Shown here: piece after piece, positions 26,944 to 35,693 of the stretch
How the letters are laid out: each line of letters opens with the position of its first letter
Numbering within the stretch: the stretch's first letter is position 1
DNA from: Polymorphum gilvum SL003B-26A1
Lineage (GTDB): Bacteria > Pseudomonadota > Alphaproteobacteria > Rhizobiales > Stappiaceae
Assembly (NCBI RefSeq): GCF_000192745.1
Contig: NC_015259.1
Coordinates: forward strand, 3,859,001 to 3,923,000
Reading direction: 5' to 3'
DNA length: 64,000 nucleotides
Notes under the pieces: generated by a model
Seen by the model: only the letters and a program-made list of their open reading frames with translations
Database searches by the model: none
What the model was told of the DNA's origin: nothing
Position numbers and translations under genes: made by a program

Positions 26944-28332
26944 ATGTTCATCAGCGTCTTCGACGTGTTCAAGATAGGTCTCGGTCCGTCCAGCTCGCAT
27001 ACGGTCGGTCCCATGGTCGCCGCGGCACGGTTCCTGGACGTGATCGCGGCCGACGGCACGGCAGCCGGCGGAGACCGAATGAGCGTGCGCCTCCACGGCT
27101 CGCTGGCCTTCACAGGCAAGGGCCACGCCACGGACCGCGCGATCTGCCTCGGGCTGATGGGCGCGCGACCCGACACGCTCGACCCGGAAGCGGTCGAGCC
27201 GATGCTGGCGCAACTCGAAGCCGCCAAGCTCATCGAGCCGCCCGGATTGCCGCCGCTCGCCTTCGATCCGCAGACGGACCTCGTGTTCGACTTCGGCCCG
27301 GCGCTACCGCTGCATTCCAACGGCATGGTGTTCCGGCTCATGGATGCCGGCGGAGGCGTGCGCGCCGAACAGACCTACTACTCGATCGGCGGCGGCTTCG
27401 TCGCCACGCCGGAGGACCTCGGCCGCGCCAGCGAGGCCGTCGACCGGCTGGCCGGACAGGACGTGCCCTTCCCCTTCGCCAGCGCTGCCGAGATGCTGGC
27501 CATGGGCCGAGCGTCGGGACTGTCCGTCGCCGAGATGAAACGGCGCAACGAATGCGCGACGCGCGCACCCGAGGAGGTCGACGCCGAGCTCGACCGGCTG
27601 TGGGTGGCGATGGACGGCTGCATCGAGCGCGGCCTGGCGCAGGAGGGCGTGCTGCCCGGCCGGCTGAAGGTGAAACGTCGCGCCAAGGCGATCCATGACA
27701 AGCTGCGGGCGGAAGCCGACACCAACCTGCCGATGGCGCATGCGGTGATGGACTGGCTCGGCGTCTATGCCATGGCCGTCAACGAGGAGAACGCCGCCGG
27801 CGGCCGGGTGGTGACGGCGCCCACCAACGGCGCGGCCGGCGTGATCCCGGCGGTGATCCGCTACTACCTGCACCATTGCCCGCACGGGGATGCGGCCGGC
27901 GTGCGCCGTTTCCTGCTGACCGCAGCGGCGATCGGCGGCATCATCAAGGCCAACGCCTCGATCTCCGGTGCCGAGGTCGGCTGCCAGGGCGAGGTCGGCT
28001 CGGCCTCGGCGATGGCGGCCGCCGGCCTGTGCGCCGCCCTCGGCGGCAGCAACGAGCAAGTGGAGAACGCGGCCGAGATCGCGCTGGAGCATCACCTCGG
28101 CATGACCTGCGACCCCATCGGCGGCCTGGTCCAGGTTCCGTGCATCGAACGCAACGCGCTCGGCGCGGTCAAGGCGGTGACGGCCGCCTCGCTCGCCCTG
28201 CGCGGCGACGGCACACATTTCGTGCCGCTCGACGACTGTATCGAGACCATGCGCCAGACTGGCCTCGACATGGCGGAGAAATACAAGGAGACCTCGACCG
28301 GCGGTCTGGCTGTCAACGTCGTCGAATGCTGA
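26944..28332 (+). CDS. sdaA: L-serine ammonia-lyase (single-chain, iron-sulphur)
   Basis: A 462-residue serine dehydratase that deaminates L-serine to pyruvate. The beta domain opens with [22 protein letters not shown]. The alpha domain holds [13 protein letters not shown] and the 4Fe-4S cysteines in [27 protein letters not shown] (two of them) and [14 protein letters not shown]. The start [10 protein letters not shown] is the family start; a longer reading to 26836 is not supported. It follows the GntR regulator by 139 bp. Confidence 0.93.
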   Translation: MFISVFDVFKIGLGPSSSHTVGPMVAAARFLDVIAADGTAAGGDRMSVRLHGSLAFTGKGHATDRAICLGLMGARPDTLDPEAVEPMLAQLEAAKLIEPPGLPPLAFDPQTDLVFDFGPALPLHSNGMVFRLMDAGGGVRAEQTYYSIGGGFVATPEDLGRASEAVDRLAGQDVPFPFASAAEMLAMGRASGLSVAEMKRRNECATRAPEEVDAELDRLWVAMDGCIERGLAQEGVLPGRLKVKRRAKAIHDKLRAEADTNLPMAHAVMDWLGVYAMAVNEENAAGGRVVTAPTNGAAGVIPAVIRYYLHHCPHGDAAGVRRFLLTAAAIGGIIKANASISGAEVGCQGEVGSASAMAAAGLCAALGGSNEQVENAAEIALEHHLGMTCDPIGGLVQVPCIERNALGAVKAVTAASLALRGDGTHFVPLDDCIETMRQTGLDMAEKYKETSTGGLAVNVVEC

Positions 28333-28361
28333 GGCGGCCAGTGAGCGGCCAGTGAGGGCGA

Positions 28362-28393
28362 CCGGTGCGAGCGGCAGGAACCGCCCGCACCGG
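28362..28393. terminator. Hairpin between sdaA and the TRAP binding-protein gene
   Basis: CCGGTGCGAGCGG, six bases, CCGCCCGCACCGG: a 13-bp stem with one mismatch between convergent genes. Likely a bidirectional terminator, although there is no T-tract. Confidence 0.6.
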
Positions 28394-28401
28394 ATGATGC
28401 G

Positions 28402-29484
28402 TCAGATGCCCCAGACGGCGGCGCGCTCGGCGAACATCCGGCCTTCCATCGCCTTGGTATAGGCGGTGCATTCCTTGATGTAGTCGATGTAGGCGCCGTG
28501 GATCTTCTCCGACATGGCGTCGCCCTTGGGGAACTCGTCCAGCACCTCGCGCGCGGCCTTGCCGAGGGCGGCGACGACGTCGTCCGGGAAGGCCGATACC
28601 TTGGCGCCCTTGGAGACGAGGTCGGCCAGAACCTTGGTGTTGTTGTAGCGGAACTCGGCCACGGTATCCTCGGCCTGGGCCTTGGCGGCGTTGGCGAAGA
28701 TCGCCTGCATGGCCGGCGACAGGTTTTCGTAGACGTTGCGGTTGACCATCATCTCGAGCGCCGGGCCGGGCTCGTGGAAGGCCGGCAGGTAGTAGTAGGG
28801 CGCGATCTTGTAGAGGCCGAGAGCAACGTCGTTCCACGGGCCGACGAATTCGGCGGCGTCGACGACGCCCGACTGCAGCGCCGGGAAGATCTCCGGCGGC
28901 GGGGTAAGGACGGTCGCCACGCCGAGCTTGCGCATGACGTCGCCACCGAGGCCGGCGATGCGCATCTTCAGGCCGGCGAGGTCGTCCAGCTTCTCGATCG
29001 GCTTCTTGAACCAGCCGCCGGCCTGGGCGCCGGAGCCGCCGGCGTAGAAAGGCTTCACGCCGAAGGGCGCATAAGCCTCGTCCCACAGCTCCTGGCCGCC
29101 ACCGTAGGCGATCCAGCCGGACAGTTCCGTCTGGTCGAGGCCGTAGGGCACGGTGGTGAAATACATCGTCGAGCGGACTTTGCCGACGTGGAAATAGGGC
29201 GCGGTGTGGCCGATGTCCGCCGTACCGGACGAGACCGCCGAGAACACCTCGAAGGGCGGAACCAGCTCGCCGCCGCCGTAATAGGTGATCTTGACCTTGC
29301 CGTCGGACATCTCCTCCAGCCGCTTGCCGAGCTTTTCGGCGCCGGTGCCGACACCCGGAAAGCCGCGCGGAAAGCCGCCGACGAGCTTGAGATTCAGGGT
29401 TGCCTGGGCAAGCGCCGGCGCCGCCAGCGCGGGCGCGGCCGCCGCCGCGAGGGCGCCGGTCTTGAGGAAGTCACGACGTTTCAT
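28402..29484 (-). CDS. TRAP transporter substrate-binding protein (DctP family)
   Basis: A 360-residue periplasmic solute receptor. The N terminus MKRRDFLKTG followed by an Ala-rich stretch is a twin-arginine signal (RRDFLK). The mature part has the DctP fold: ISGTADIGHTAP-type segment, GLKMRIAGLGGDVMRKLG and GVVDAAEFVGPWND. It resembles receptors that take 2-oxoacids or other carboxylates. No DctQ or DctM membrane genes adjoin, so it must use a transporter encoded elsewhere. It lies at the end of a possible globin-anmK-gntR-dctP unit. Confidence 0.85.
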   Translation of the reverse strand: MKRRDFLKTGALAAAAAPALAAPALAQATLNLKLVGGFPRGFPGVGTGAEKLGKRLEEMSDGKVKITYYGGGELVPPFEVFSAVSSGTADIGHTAPYFHVGKVRSTMYFTTVPYGLDQTELSGWIAYGGGQELWDEAYAPFGVKPFYAGGSGAQAGGWFKKPIEKLDDLAGLKMRIAGLGGDVMRKLGVATVLTPPPEIFPALQSGVVDAAEFVGPWNDVALGLYKIAPYYYLPAFHEPGPALEMMVNRNVYENLSPAMQAIFANAAKAQAEDTVAEFRYNNTKVLADLVSKGAKVSAFPDDVVAALGKAAREVLDEFPKGDAMSEKIHGAYIDYIKECTAYTKAMEGRMFAERAAVWGI

Positions 29485-29608
29485 GCAGGTATCCTCCCGT
29501 GTGGTGTGGGCATGCGTCGGCGCAAGGTAAGCACCGAAGCCGCGTCTTGACCAGTGCGACGTGAAGCGGAGGCCGCCGCCGGTTCGCACTGCCGCTCGGA
29601 TCCGCCGG

Positions 29609-30226
29609 TCAGTTCTGCTTGAGACGGGTCTTCTGGGCGTGCTCGATGTGGCGACGCGCCGCCGCCTCGGCGGCATCGAGATCGCGCGAGGCGATCGCCG
29701 CGACGATGGCGGCATGCTCCTCGACCGCCGTCTCGCGCCGCTCGGGCGTGTCGAGTGTGGTGCCGGCCATGAGAATCATCGACAGGCGCAGGTGGTCGAT
29801 CTGGTCGACCAGGTAGCGGTTGTGCGAGGCCAGACAGAGGCGGCGATGGAACTCGCGGTTGGAGCGCACCAGGCTGTCCTCGTCGGCGACGCGCTTGCGG
29901 TCGGCCTCGACCAGATCCTGCAGGATCTCGATCTCGGCGTTGGAGGCGTGCTGGGCGGCGAGGCGGGCGGCGGTGCCTTCCAGCACCTCGCGCATGTAGT
30001 AGACCTCGCTGATCTGGCCGTGGTCGAGGGTCGGGATGACCATGCCGCGGTTGGGCTCGTGCACGGCGAGGCCCTGCGCTTCCAGACGCTTCAGGCCCTC
30101 GCGGATCGGCGTGCGGCTGACACCGTAGGACTCGGCCAGTTCCGCCTCGCGCAGGCGGTCGCCCGGCTTCAGGGTCCGGTCCTCGATCGCCTCGACCAGG
30201 CGCTTGTAGATTTCGGCTCCGTTCAT
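29609..30226 (-). CDS. GntR-family (FCD) transcriptional regulator
   Basis: A 205-residue FadR/FCD regulator. The winged helix carries LREAELAESYGVSRTPIREGLKRLEAQGL; the FCD domain shows the metal-binding pattern with His in FHRRLCLASHN, EEHAAIVAAI and RRHIEHAQKT. It lies 124 bp before the DctP gene and 53 bp after anmK on the same strand, so it may control uptake of the DctP ligand or cell-wall sugar recycling. The start MNGAEIYKRL was chosen because the upstream frame to 30520 is antisense to anmK. Confidence 0.82.
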   Translation of the reverse strand: MNGAEIYKRLVEAIEDRTLKPGDRLREAELAESYGVSRTPIREGLKRLEAQGLAVHEPNRGMVIPTLDHGQISEVYYMREVLEGTAARLAAQHASNAEIEILQDLVEADRKRVADEDSLVRSNREFHRRLCLASHNRYLVDQIDHLRLSMILMAGTTLDTPERRETAVEEHAAIVAAIASRDLDAAEAAARRHIEHAQKTRLKQN

Positions 30227-30279
30227 GACGGTTCCATAGCCTGTCCGCGCGTCGTTTGGAATCCTTTCGCGTCCGAACA

Positions 30280-31356
30280 TCATCGGCGAGACGGCCTGAA
30301 CAGGCGACCGCCGATGACGGGCTCGCGCGCGCCGGTGGTCTGCGGATAGCTGGTCGGCAGACCGGCCATGAAGCGGGCGCCGAGGAAGGCCATGGCCTGC
30401 GCCTCCAGCGCGTCGCCGTCGAGGTCGTAGTCGTCGGCCGGTGCGACGCGGCCGGTGAGGCGCTCGGACAGTTCGCGCATGACGGTCGGGTTGCGCCGGC
30501 CGCCGCCGCAGACAACCCACAGCAGCGGATCGGCAGGCAGCAGGGCGACCGCGCGGGCGACCGCCTCCGCGGTAAGGGCGGCCAGCGTCGCCGCGCCATC
30601 CTCCGGACTCATGCCGTCGACGAGCTTCAGCGAGAAGGCGTTGCGGTCGAGCGATTTCGGCGCCGGCCGGGCGAAGAAGGGATGCGTCAGCGCGATCTCG
30701 ACATGGGCGAGTTCAGCGACCCCGGCGGCCGACCAGCGGCCGTCGCGGTCGCAGTCGTCGAGACCGTGCCGGCGGATCCAGTCGTCGAGCAGGGCGTTGC
30801 CAGGGCCGACGTCGAAGGCGAGGATCGCGTCGCCGTCGATATAGGTCAGGTTGGCCACGCCACCGATGTTGAGGAAGCACAACGGGGCATCGAGGCCAGC
30901 GGCGAGCGCCCGGTGATAGACCGGCACCAGCGGCGCACCCTGGCCGCCCGCGGCCATGTCGGCCTTGCGCAGATCGCCGATCACCGGCAGGTCGATCGCA
31001 TCGGCGACGTGCTGCGGATCGCCGAGCTGGACGGTCTCACCGCCATCCGGATCGTGCCACACCGTCTGGCCGTGGAAGACAACAAGGTCGGGCCGCAGGC
31101 CGTGGGCGGCGACGAAGGCGCCCAGCGCCTCGGCATGGTCGTCGCCGACGGCGCGACCGATCTCGTCCCAACGGCTGCGGTCGGACGGACCGGCGGCGAT
31201 CGCCTCCAGCACCGCCTGGCGCGTGGCAGCCCGATAGGGCACGGTCATCGCCGGGCCCTGGCGCGCGACGGCGATGCCGTCGGTGTCGATCACGGCCAGA
31301 TCGATGCCGTCCGCCGATGTGCCGCTGATGGTGCCGACAACCGTGAGAGGCTGCAT
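30280..31356 (-). CDS. anmK: Anhydro-N-acetylmuramic acid kinase
   Basis: A 358-residue sugar kinase of the ASKHA fold that phosphorylates and hydrates 1,6-anhydro-MurNAc from cell-wall turnover. Visible are VGTISGTSADGIDLAVID at the N terminus (family GTSMDGID), VVFHGQTVWHDP, LNIGGVANLTYI, AFDVGPGNALLDDWI and the nucleotide loop VVCGGGRRNPTVM. A GAGGGA lies about 8 nt before the chosen ATG. It sits between the globin and GntR genes, each 53 bp away. Confidence 0.9.
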   Translation of the reverse strand: MQPLTVVGTISGTSADGIDLAVIDTDGIAVARQGPAMTVPYRAATRQAVLEAIAAGPSDRSRWDEIGRAVGDDHAEALGAFVAAHGLRPDLVVFHGQTVWHDPDGGETVQLGDPQHVADAIDLPVIGDLRKADMAAGGQGAPLVPVYHRALAAGLDAPLCFLNIGGVANLTYIDGDAILAFDVGPGNALLDDWIRRHGLDDCDRDGRWSAAGVAELAHVEIALTHPFFARPAPKSLDRNAFSLKLVDGMSPEDGAATLAALTAEAVARAVALLPADPLLWVVCGGGRRNPTVMRELSERLTGRVAPADDYDLDGDALEAQAMAFLGARFMAGLPTSYPQTTGAREPVIGGRLFRPSRR

Positions 31357-31409
31357 GGGCCCGTCCCTCTTCATCCGTTCGAGCGTCAGTACCTGACCGA
31401 ACCGCCGGG

Positions 31410-31826
31410 TCAGGCGGCCCGGTATTCCGCGCCGGCGATCATGATGTCCGACAGCACAGCATAGGCGGATTGCCACGCCTTGCGCACCTGCGGCGTGAAG
31501 TCCTCGCCGAGGTGGACCTCGAGCGTGAACAGCAGCGCCTCGCCGGCGGCCCGGTAGTGCCGTTCGCGCACACCGTAGGCGACGTGGCGTTTGGCCAGCG
31601 CCTCGATGTCCGGAAGGATCAGTTGCAGGCTCGACAGCATGTCGACCACCGCCGTCAGCGCCTCGGCCAGCTTGCGCTCCTGCGAGCGGATGTCGGCGCG
31701 AAACAGGGGCCTGACGTCCGGCGCCAGCACGAACAGGCGCCGGTAGAAGGTCGCCATGGCCTCGTCCGCTGCCGGCTTCAGCGCCTCAAAGTTCTGCTGC
31801 ACCAGCCTGATCTGTTCCGGCGTCAA
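31410..31826 (-). CDS. Single-domain globin with TTG start
   Basis: A 138-residue Vitreoscilla/flavohaemoglobin-type globin without a reductase domain. It opens LTPEQIRLVQQNFEALKP, has FYRRLFVLAPDVRPLF in the C-D region and the proximal His in LAKRHVAYGVRERHY, and ends with LEVHLGEDFTPQVRKAW. Likely roles are oxygen binding or nitric oxide detoxification with a separate reductase. No ATG exists near the domain start; TTG at 31826, about 8 nt after AAGGGGA, starts exactly at the domain. Confidence 0.78.
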   Translation of the reverse strand: MTPEQIRLVQQNFEALKPAADEAMATFYRRLFVLAPDVRPLFRADIRSQERKLAEALTAVVDMLSSLQLILPDIEALAKRHVAYGVRERHYRAAGEALLFTLEVHLGEDFTPQVRKAWQSAYAVLSDIMIAGAEYRAA

Positions 31827-32045
31827 GGATCGTCCCCTTCGGCGGCGTCTCCCGACGCCCTCCCGCTCACCACCCGCGAATCCCGAAGTCTGGAGGTCAT
31901 TGGTTGAGACTTTACCAAAATCGCCGCATTTCGCCATAGCTCCACCCGCAGGCCGCACGACCCGCCCTTGCCAGGTATCGACGCAGCCGCTAGGCCTTTG
32001 GCCAAGATGGACGGAGCGCGCCCGGGACGGGCAGGGAGAACAACA

Positions 32046-33461
32046 GTGGACAGCGCGGACTACAGGTTCTGGACCGGCAGGGCGGCGGACTGGGCGGCCG
32101 ACTACCGGGACACGATCCGCACCCGGCCCGTGCGGGCGCGGACCGCGCCGGGCGAGATCGCCGCAAGGATCCCCGCAGCGCCGCCGGAGGCGCCCGAGCC
32201 GATGGAGGCGATCTTCGCCGATTTCGAGCGCGACATCGTGCCGGGCATGACGCACTGGCAGCACCCGCGCTTCTTCGCCTATTTCCCAGCCAATGCGGCG
32301 CCCGTTTCGGTGGTGGCGGAAATCCTGGTCAGCGCCATGGCGGCACAATGCATGCTCTGGCAGACATCGCCAGCGGCGACGGAACTGGAAACGCGCGTGC
32401 TCGACTGGCTGCGCCAGGCGCTCGGCCTGCCGGACGGCTTTCACGGTGTCATCCAGGATTCCGCCTCTTCGGCGACGCTGGCCGCCGTGCTGACGATGCG
32501 CGAGAGGGCGCTCGGCTGGGCGGGCAACCGACAGGGGCTCGCCGGCGTGCCGGCGGTGCGCGTCTATGCCTCGCCCGAGGCGCACAGCTCGGTGGAACGG
32601 GCGATCTGGATCGCCGGCATCGGTGCGGACAACCTGGTGCGCATCCCGACCCACGGCCCGCTGCGCGGCATGCAGGCGCAGGCGCTGGAGGCGGCGATCA
32701 CCGCCGACCGAACCGCCGGCTTCCTGCCGGCCGGCATCGTCGCCTGCATCGGTGGCACCAGCATCGGCGGCACGGACGACATCGCGGCGGTCGCTGCCGT
32801 CGCCGCCCGGCACGGACTGTTCCTGCATGTCGACGCCGCCTGGGCAGGCTCGGCGATGATCTGCCCCGAATTCCGCACCCTGTGGGCCGGCGTCGAGGCG
32901 GCCGACAGCCTGGTGTTCAATCCGCACAAGTGGCTCGGCGCGCAGTTCGACTGTTCGGCGCATTTCGTCCGCGACCCGGAGGCGCTGGTACGCACCCTGG
33001 CGATCAGGCCCGACTATCTCAGGACCCACGGCAAGGACGGCGTCGTCAACTATTCGGAATGGTCGGTGCCGCTCGGGCGCCGCTTCCGCGCGCTGAAGCT
33101 GTGGTTCCTGATCCGCGCCCATGGCCTGGACGGCCTCAGGACGATGATCCGCAACCACGTCGCCTGGGCGCGGGACCTCGCGGAGCGGATCGATGCCGAA
33201 CCCGACTTCGAGATCGTCAGCGCACCGGTGTTGTCGCTGTTCTCGTTCCGCTACAAGCCTGCCGGCTGCGCGGATGCGGATGCGGATGCGCTGACCCAGC
33301 GGCTGCTCACCGCCATCAACGACGACGGCCGGATCTACCTGACCCAGACCACAGTCGACGGCCGCTATGCCATCCGCTTCCAGGCCGGCCAGTTCGAGAC
33401 CACCCGCGACGACGTGACGGCGGCCTACGATATCATCACCGGGATCGCGCGCGGGCTTTGA
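32046..33461 (+). CDS. PLP-dependent aromatic amino acid decarboxylase family protein
   Basis: A 471-residue group II decarboxylase related to aromatic-L-amino-acid and tyrosine decarboxylases. Signatures are MTHWQHPRFFAYFP, the cofactor His in YASPEAHSSVERA, HVDAAWAGSAMICPEF and the PLP lysine in LVFNPHKWLGAQFDCS. Substrate is likely an aromatic amino acid but cannot be fixed from sequence. The GTG at 32046, preceded by AGGGAGAA, is the preferred start; a longer reading to 31968 lacks a ribosome site. The globin gene is divergent 219 bp upstream. Confidence 0.88.
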   Translation: MDSADYRFWTGRAADWAADYRDTIRTRPVRARTAPGEIAARIPAAPPEAPEPMEAIFADFERDIVPGMTHWQHPRFFAYFPANAAPVSVVAEILVSAMAAQCMLWQTSPAATELETRVLDWLRQALGLPDGFHGVIQDSASSATLAAVLTMRERALGWAGNRQGLAGVPAVRVYASPEAHSSVERAIWIAGIGADNLVRIPTHGPLRGMQAQALEAAITADRTAGFLPAGIVACIGGTSIGGTDDIAAVAAVAARHGLFLHVDAAWAGSAMICPEFRTLWAGVEAADSLVFNPHKWLGAQFDCSAHFVRDPEALVRTLAIRPDYLRTHGKDGVVNYSEWSVPLGRRFRALKLWFLIRAHGLDGLRTMIRNHVAWARDLAERIDAEPDFEIVSAPVLSLFSFRYKPAGCADADADALTQRLLTAINDDGRIYLTQTTVDGRYAIRFQAGQFETTRDDVTAAYDIITGIARGL

Positions 33462-33501
33462 GCCCCGCCCGCACGACCGCACCTCAGAGGACCCGCGCCA
33501 C

Positions 33502-33735
33502 ATGCATCCCCGCTTTGCTCCGCTGCTGTTCGGCGCCCTGCTGTCCGGACTGATGTCGCTGATCGTGTCGGCGATCGCAACGCTGCGCGCGCTCGGGCCG
33601 GCGCCAGACTTCGTCGCGCTGTGGCTGCAGGCGTGGCTGGCCGCCTGGGCGATCGCCTTTCCCAGCGTGCTGGTCGTCGCCCCGATCGTGCGCCGGCTAG
33701 TCGCCCTCCTGGTGCGCGCGCCGGACGCGGATTGA
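33502..33735 (+). CDS. DUF2798 small membrane protein
   Basis: A 77-residue protein with two transmembrane helices (LLFGALLSGLMSLIVSAIA and AWLAAWAIAFPSVLVVAPIV) joined by a short loop, then RRLVALLVRA. This pattern and length fit DUF2798; the function is unknown. It is 40 bp after the decarboxylase and probably co-transcribed. It is the last chromosomal gene before the island. Confidence 0.8.
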   Translation: MHPRFAPLLFGALLSGLMSLIVSAIATLRALGPAPDFVALWLQAWLAAWAIAFPSVLVVAPIVRRLVALLVRAPDAD

Positions 33736-33810
33736 GGCCCCCGCCGGCATTGCCGGATTTGCCCCGATTCGCCCGAGGGCATATGATCGTCGCTGCCGCA
33801 ACCCGGGTAT

Positions 33811-33993
33811 CGGGAGCGGCGGAAGCAGGACATCTGGCGCTACGACTACAACACCGTCAGGCCGCATTCCTTGCTTGGCAACAAGACACCCGCAGAAGCG
33901 GGCCGGGCGCTTGAGCACTCTGAGGGTTCCGCGCCCGGCCCGCTTGTCCAAAACCAAACCGACCACTATCAGCCCCAAGGCCTCTCGTTATGA
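33811..33993 (+). pseudogene. IS3-family transposase fragment (3' end)
   Basis: Translation in the frame ending at TGA 33991 gives RKQDIWRYDYNTVRPHSLLG, then NKTPAEAGRALEHSEG and a short tail. WRxDYNxxRPHSxLGNxTPAE is the C terminus of the integrase-core transposase (OrfB) of IS3-family elements. Only about 60 codons remain and no upstream catalytic part is present. The following GGGGGGCAGGTCA (about 34006-34018) resembles the terminal sequence of such elements. The fragment marks the transition from chromosome to island. Confidence 0.75.
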
Positions 33994-34280
33994 TCGAGGG
34001 ACGACCGGGGGGCAGGTCAATATTCTGGGTGTCTCGACAACCGCCGTACGGTACTCAAACTGACATTTGGGGAGCGCCTGCGCTACGCGCGGTGATGGAT
34101 GCAGAACGGAAAATATGACATTACCGTTCAAGATTTTGAGTGAAATTCACGACTCTAAAAGAGAAATGGCGCGCCCGTGAGGATGAAACTGGGAACTCAT
34201 ATGTCATTGTTTCTGCTATATAAATTTTCATCTAAGGCGTAGCTGGGTCGGCGCACTCCGCCGGAGGCGAGTTGGCCTCC
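33994..34280. other. AT-richer non-coding junction after the IS fragment
   Basis: About 290 bp between the transposase fragment and the Argonaute stop codon. No gene is seen. The segment 34120-34240 is much less GC-rich than the chromosome to its left. I find no tRNA or clear attachment-site repeat. Confidence 0.5.
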
Positions 34281-35693
34281 CTACATGAAGCTCCGAAAAT
34301 CGAACACGCTGTCAACCATGTTGGGGTTCTGCTGGATGATGTCGGCAAACGCCTTGGAATAGACCAGCGTCACGGGGAGCTTCTTGTAGAGCGTGTTGTT
34401 GTTCCAATCCATTTTCGTAAGGCCGATGATCCCGGCGCATGTCTCGTGCCATCCCCCAGCTCCGCTGAATCGCCGGACTAGGACAGGCGACGGCGTGGGC
34501 TTGAGCGCGCCCTCTTTGTAGACATTGTTGTTCGGGTTGGTGACGTGTACACCCCGGACGCTGCCCTGCGTCCACAAAAGGGCTTCATTCGTCGAAATCG
34601 GAAAGTAGGTTCCGCGCTCAACCGGATAGTTGTGGGGCTGTGGCGGCGACTTGAGGTCGAATCGCGCGCCCTTCCAATCCGTTCCCTTCACGATCTGAAC
34701 CAGTTCTATCTCGGTACCGTCCTTGAAACTGTCGAGCGCACCAAGCTGCTCTTCCTCCTTGAACGGCGTGTTCTTGTGGATCGTGACCTTTCGGGGTGAA
34801 CGCCCGAAATGCCCTCCTTGATAAATCTCCAGGCTGCGAGAGAGGACGGACTGCATCTCGTAGTAGGACAGATAGGGATTCTTCCGACCGTCCTGCGTGA
34901 ACTCTCGTGCGTCGTAGGCGACAAACCTGAAGCCGGTGCCGTCCGGGTCGAAAAGTTGGCTGCAACAGGTCGTGTACTGGTTGCCTGCCTTGTCCGCCTT
35001 CATCGCATAGCTGATGCCGATATAGGCTTCGTCCTGGCGCAAGCCGGTCAACTTCCACGGAACGCCGCCGGCTTTGGCATAGAGGGCGACGCTCAGCCCC
35101 CACATGACGTTCGCGCGGCAAGTGCGTGTCAGGCTCGACTCCCGGATGATCTGAATGGGAATACTGGACGCTGCGCAGTACGCCTTCAGAAAGTCGTGAA
35201 AGTCGAAATTCTCGCCCTCAAAACAGGTCGCCCAATGTTCCGGGAGATAGACCATGGCAACATCGAAATTGCTGCGCAACGGCCCGAGCTGCGCAAGGCA
35301 CTGGAAAAGTCCGCGGGCAAGCTCGTGCTTTTCGCCGTTGCGCGCATGGTTCTCCAGAGCGTCCGGGAATGTCAGGGTCAGATTGTCGCTTACGGCCGCG
35401 ACCGGAATCCGAAACACGTCCGTGAATCCCGGATAGTCGGGATAGTAGTTGACGGCCTCCTTCGGCTTCGCGCGGCCGTTCAATTCCCGGAGAAGGGCCG
35501 GCAGTTTTTTCTGATCCAGCTTCGGTGCAACAAGCGCAAGCCGCAAGGTGCTCGGAGTACCGTATTTGAGGCCGAAGGGGCCGTGGTTGATGAGGCCCAG
35601 CAGCGGGTGCTTGTGCCGCTTATTTCCCGCAAACAACAGGTCCGGCTCCGGCAGGATCGCATAGCCCGACAGTTCGCTTTGCGGGCCGCTCAT
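34281..35693 (-). CDS. Short prokaryotic Argonaute (MID-PIWI), SPARSA-type
   Basis: A 470-residue short pAgo with MID and PIWI domains and no N or PAZ domains. PIWI landmarks are [20 protein letters not shown] (about 191-210) and [18 protein letters not shown] (about 217-234). The catalytic tetrad is degenerate: the first Asp position is S228 (IGIS) and the later Asp position reads IHKNTPF (N308), so it should bind guide and target without cutting. Its ATG overlaps the SIR2-APAZ stop by 4 bp. In the SPARSA family, short pAgo and SIR2-APAZ form a heterodimer that uses guide RNA to sense invader DNA. Low GC relative to the chromosome indicates transfer. Confidence 0.9.
   Translation of the reverse strand: MSGPQSELSGYAILPEPDLLFAGNKRHKHPLLGLINHGPFGLKYGTPSTLRLALVAPKLDQKKLPALLRELNGRAKPKEAVNYYPDYPGFTDVFRIPVAAVSDNLTLTFPDALENHARNGEKHELARGLFQCLAQLGPLRSNFDVAMVYLPEHWATCFEGENFDFHDFLKAYCAASSIPIQIIRESSLTRTCRANVMWGLSVALYAKAGGVPWKLTGLRQDEAYIGISYAMKADKAGNQYTTCCSQLFDPDGTGFRFVAYDAREFTQDGRKNPYLSYYEMQSVLSRSLEIYQGGHFGRSPRKVTIHKNTPFKEEEQLGALDSFKDGTEIELVQIVKGTDWKGARFDLKSPPQPHNYPVERGTYFPISTNEALLWTQGSVRGVHVTNPNNNVYKEGALKPTPSPVLVRRFSGAGGWHETCAGIIGLTKMDWNNNTLYKKLPVTLVYSKAFADIIQQNPNMVDSVFDFRSFM

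Noticed and set aside
31827-33833. Extension of the globin frame to an 807-residue protein
   Set aside because: The extra sequence is antisense to the PLP decarboxylase; the globin domain begins exactly at the TTG at 31826.
34000-34280. tRNA gene or direct-repeat att site at the island edge
   Set aside because: No cloverleaf with a TTC-containing T arm or CCA end could be drawn, and no repeat partner is visible inside the window.
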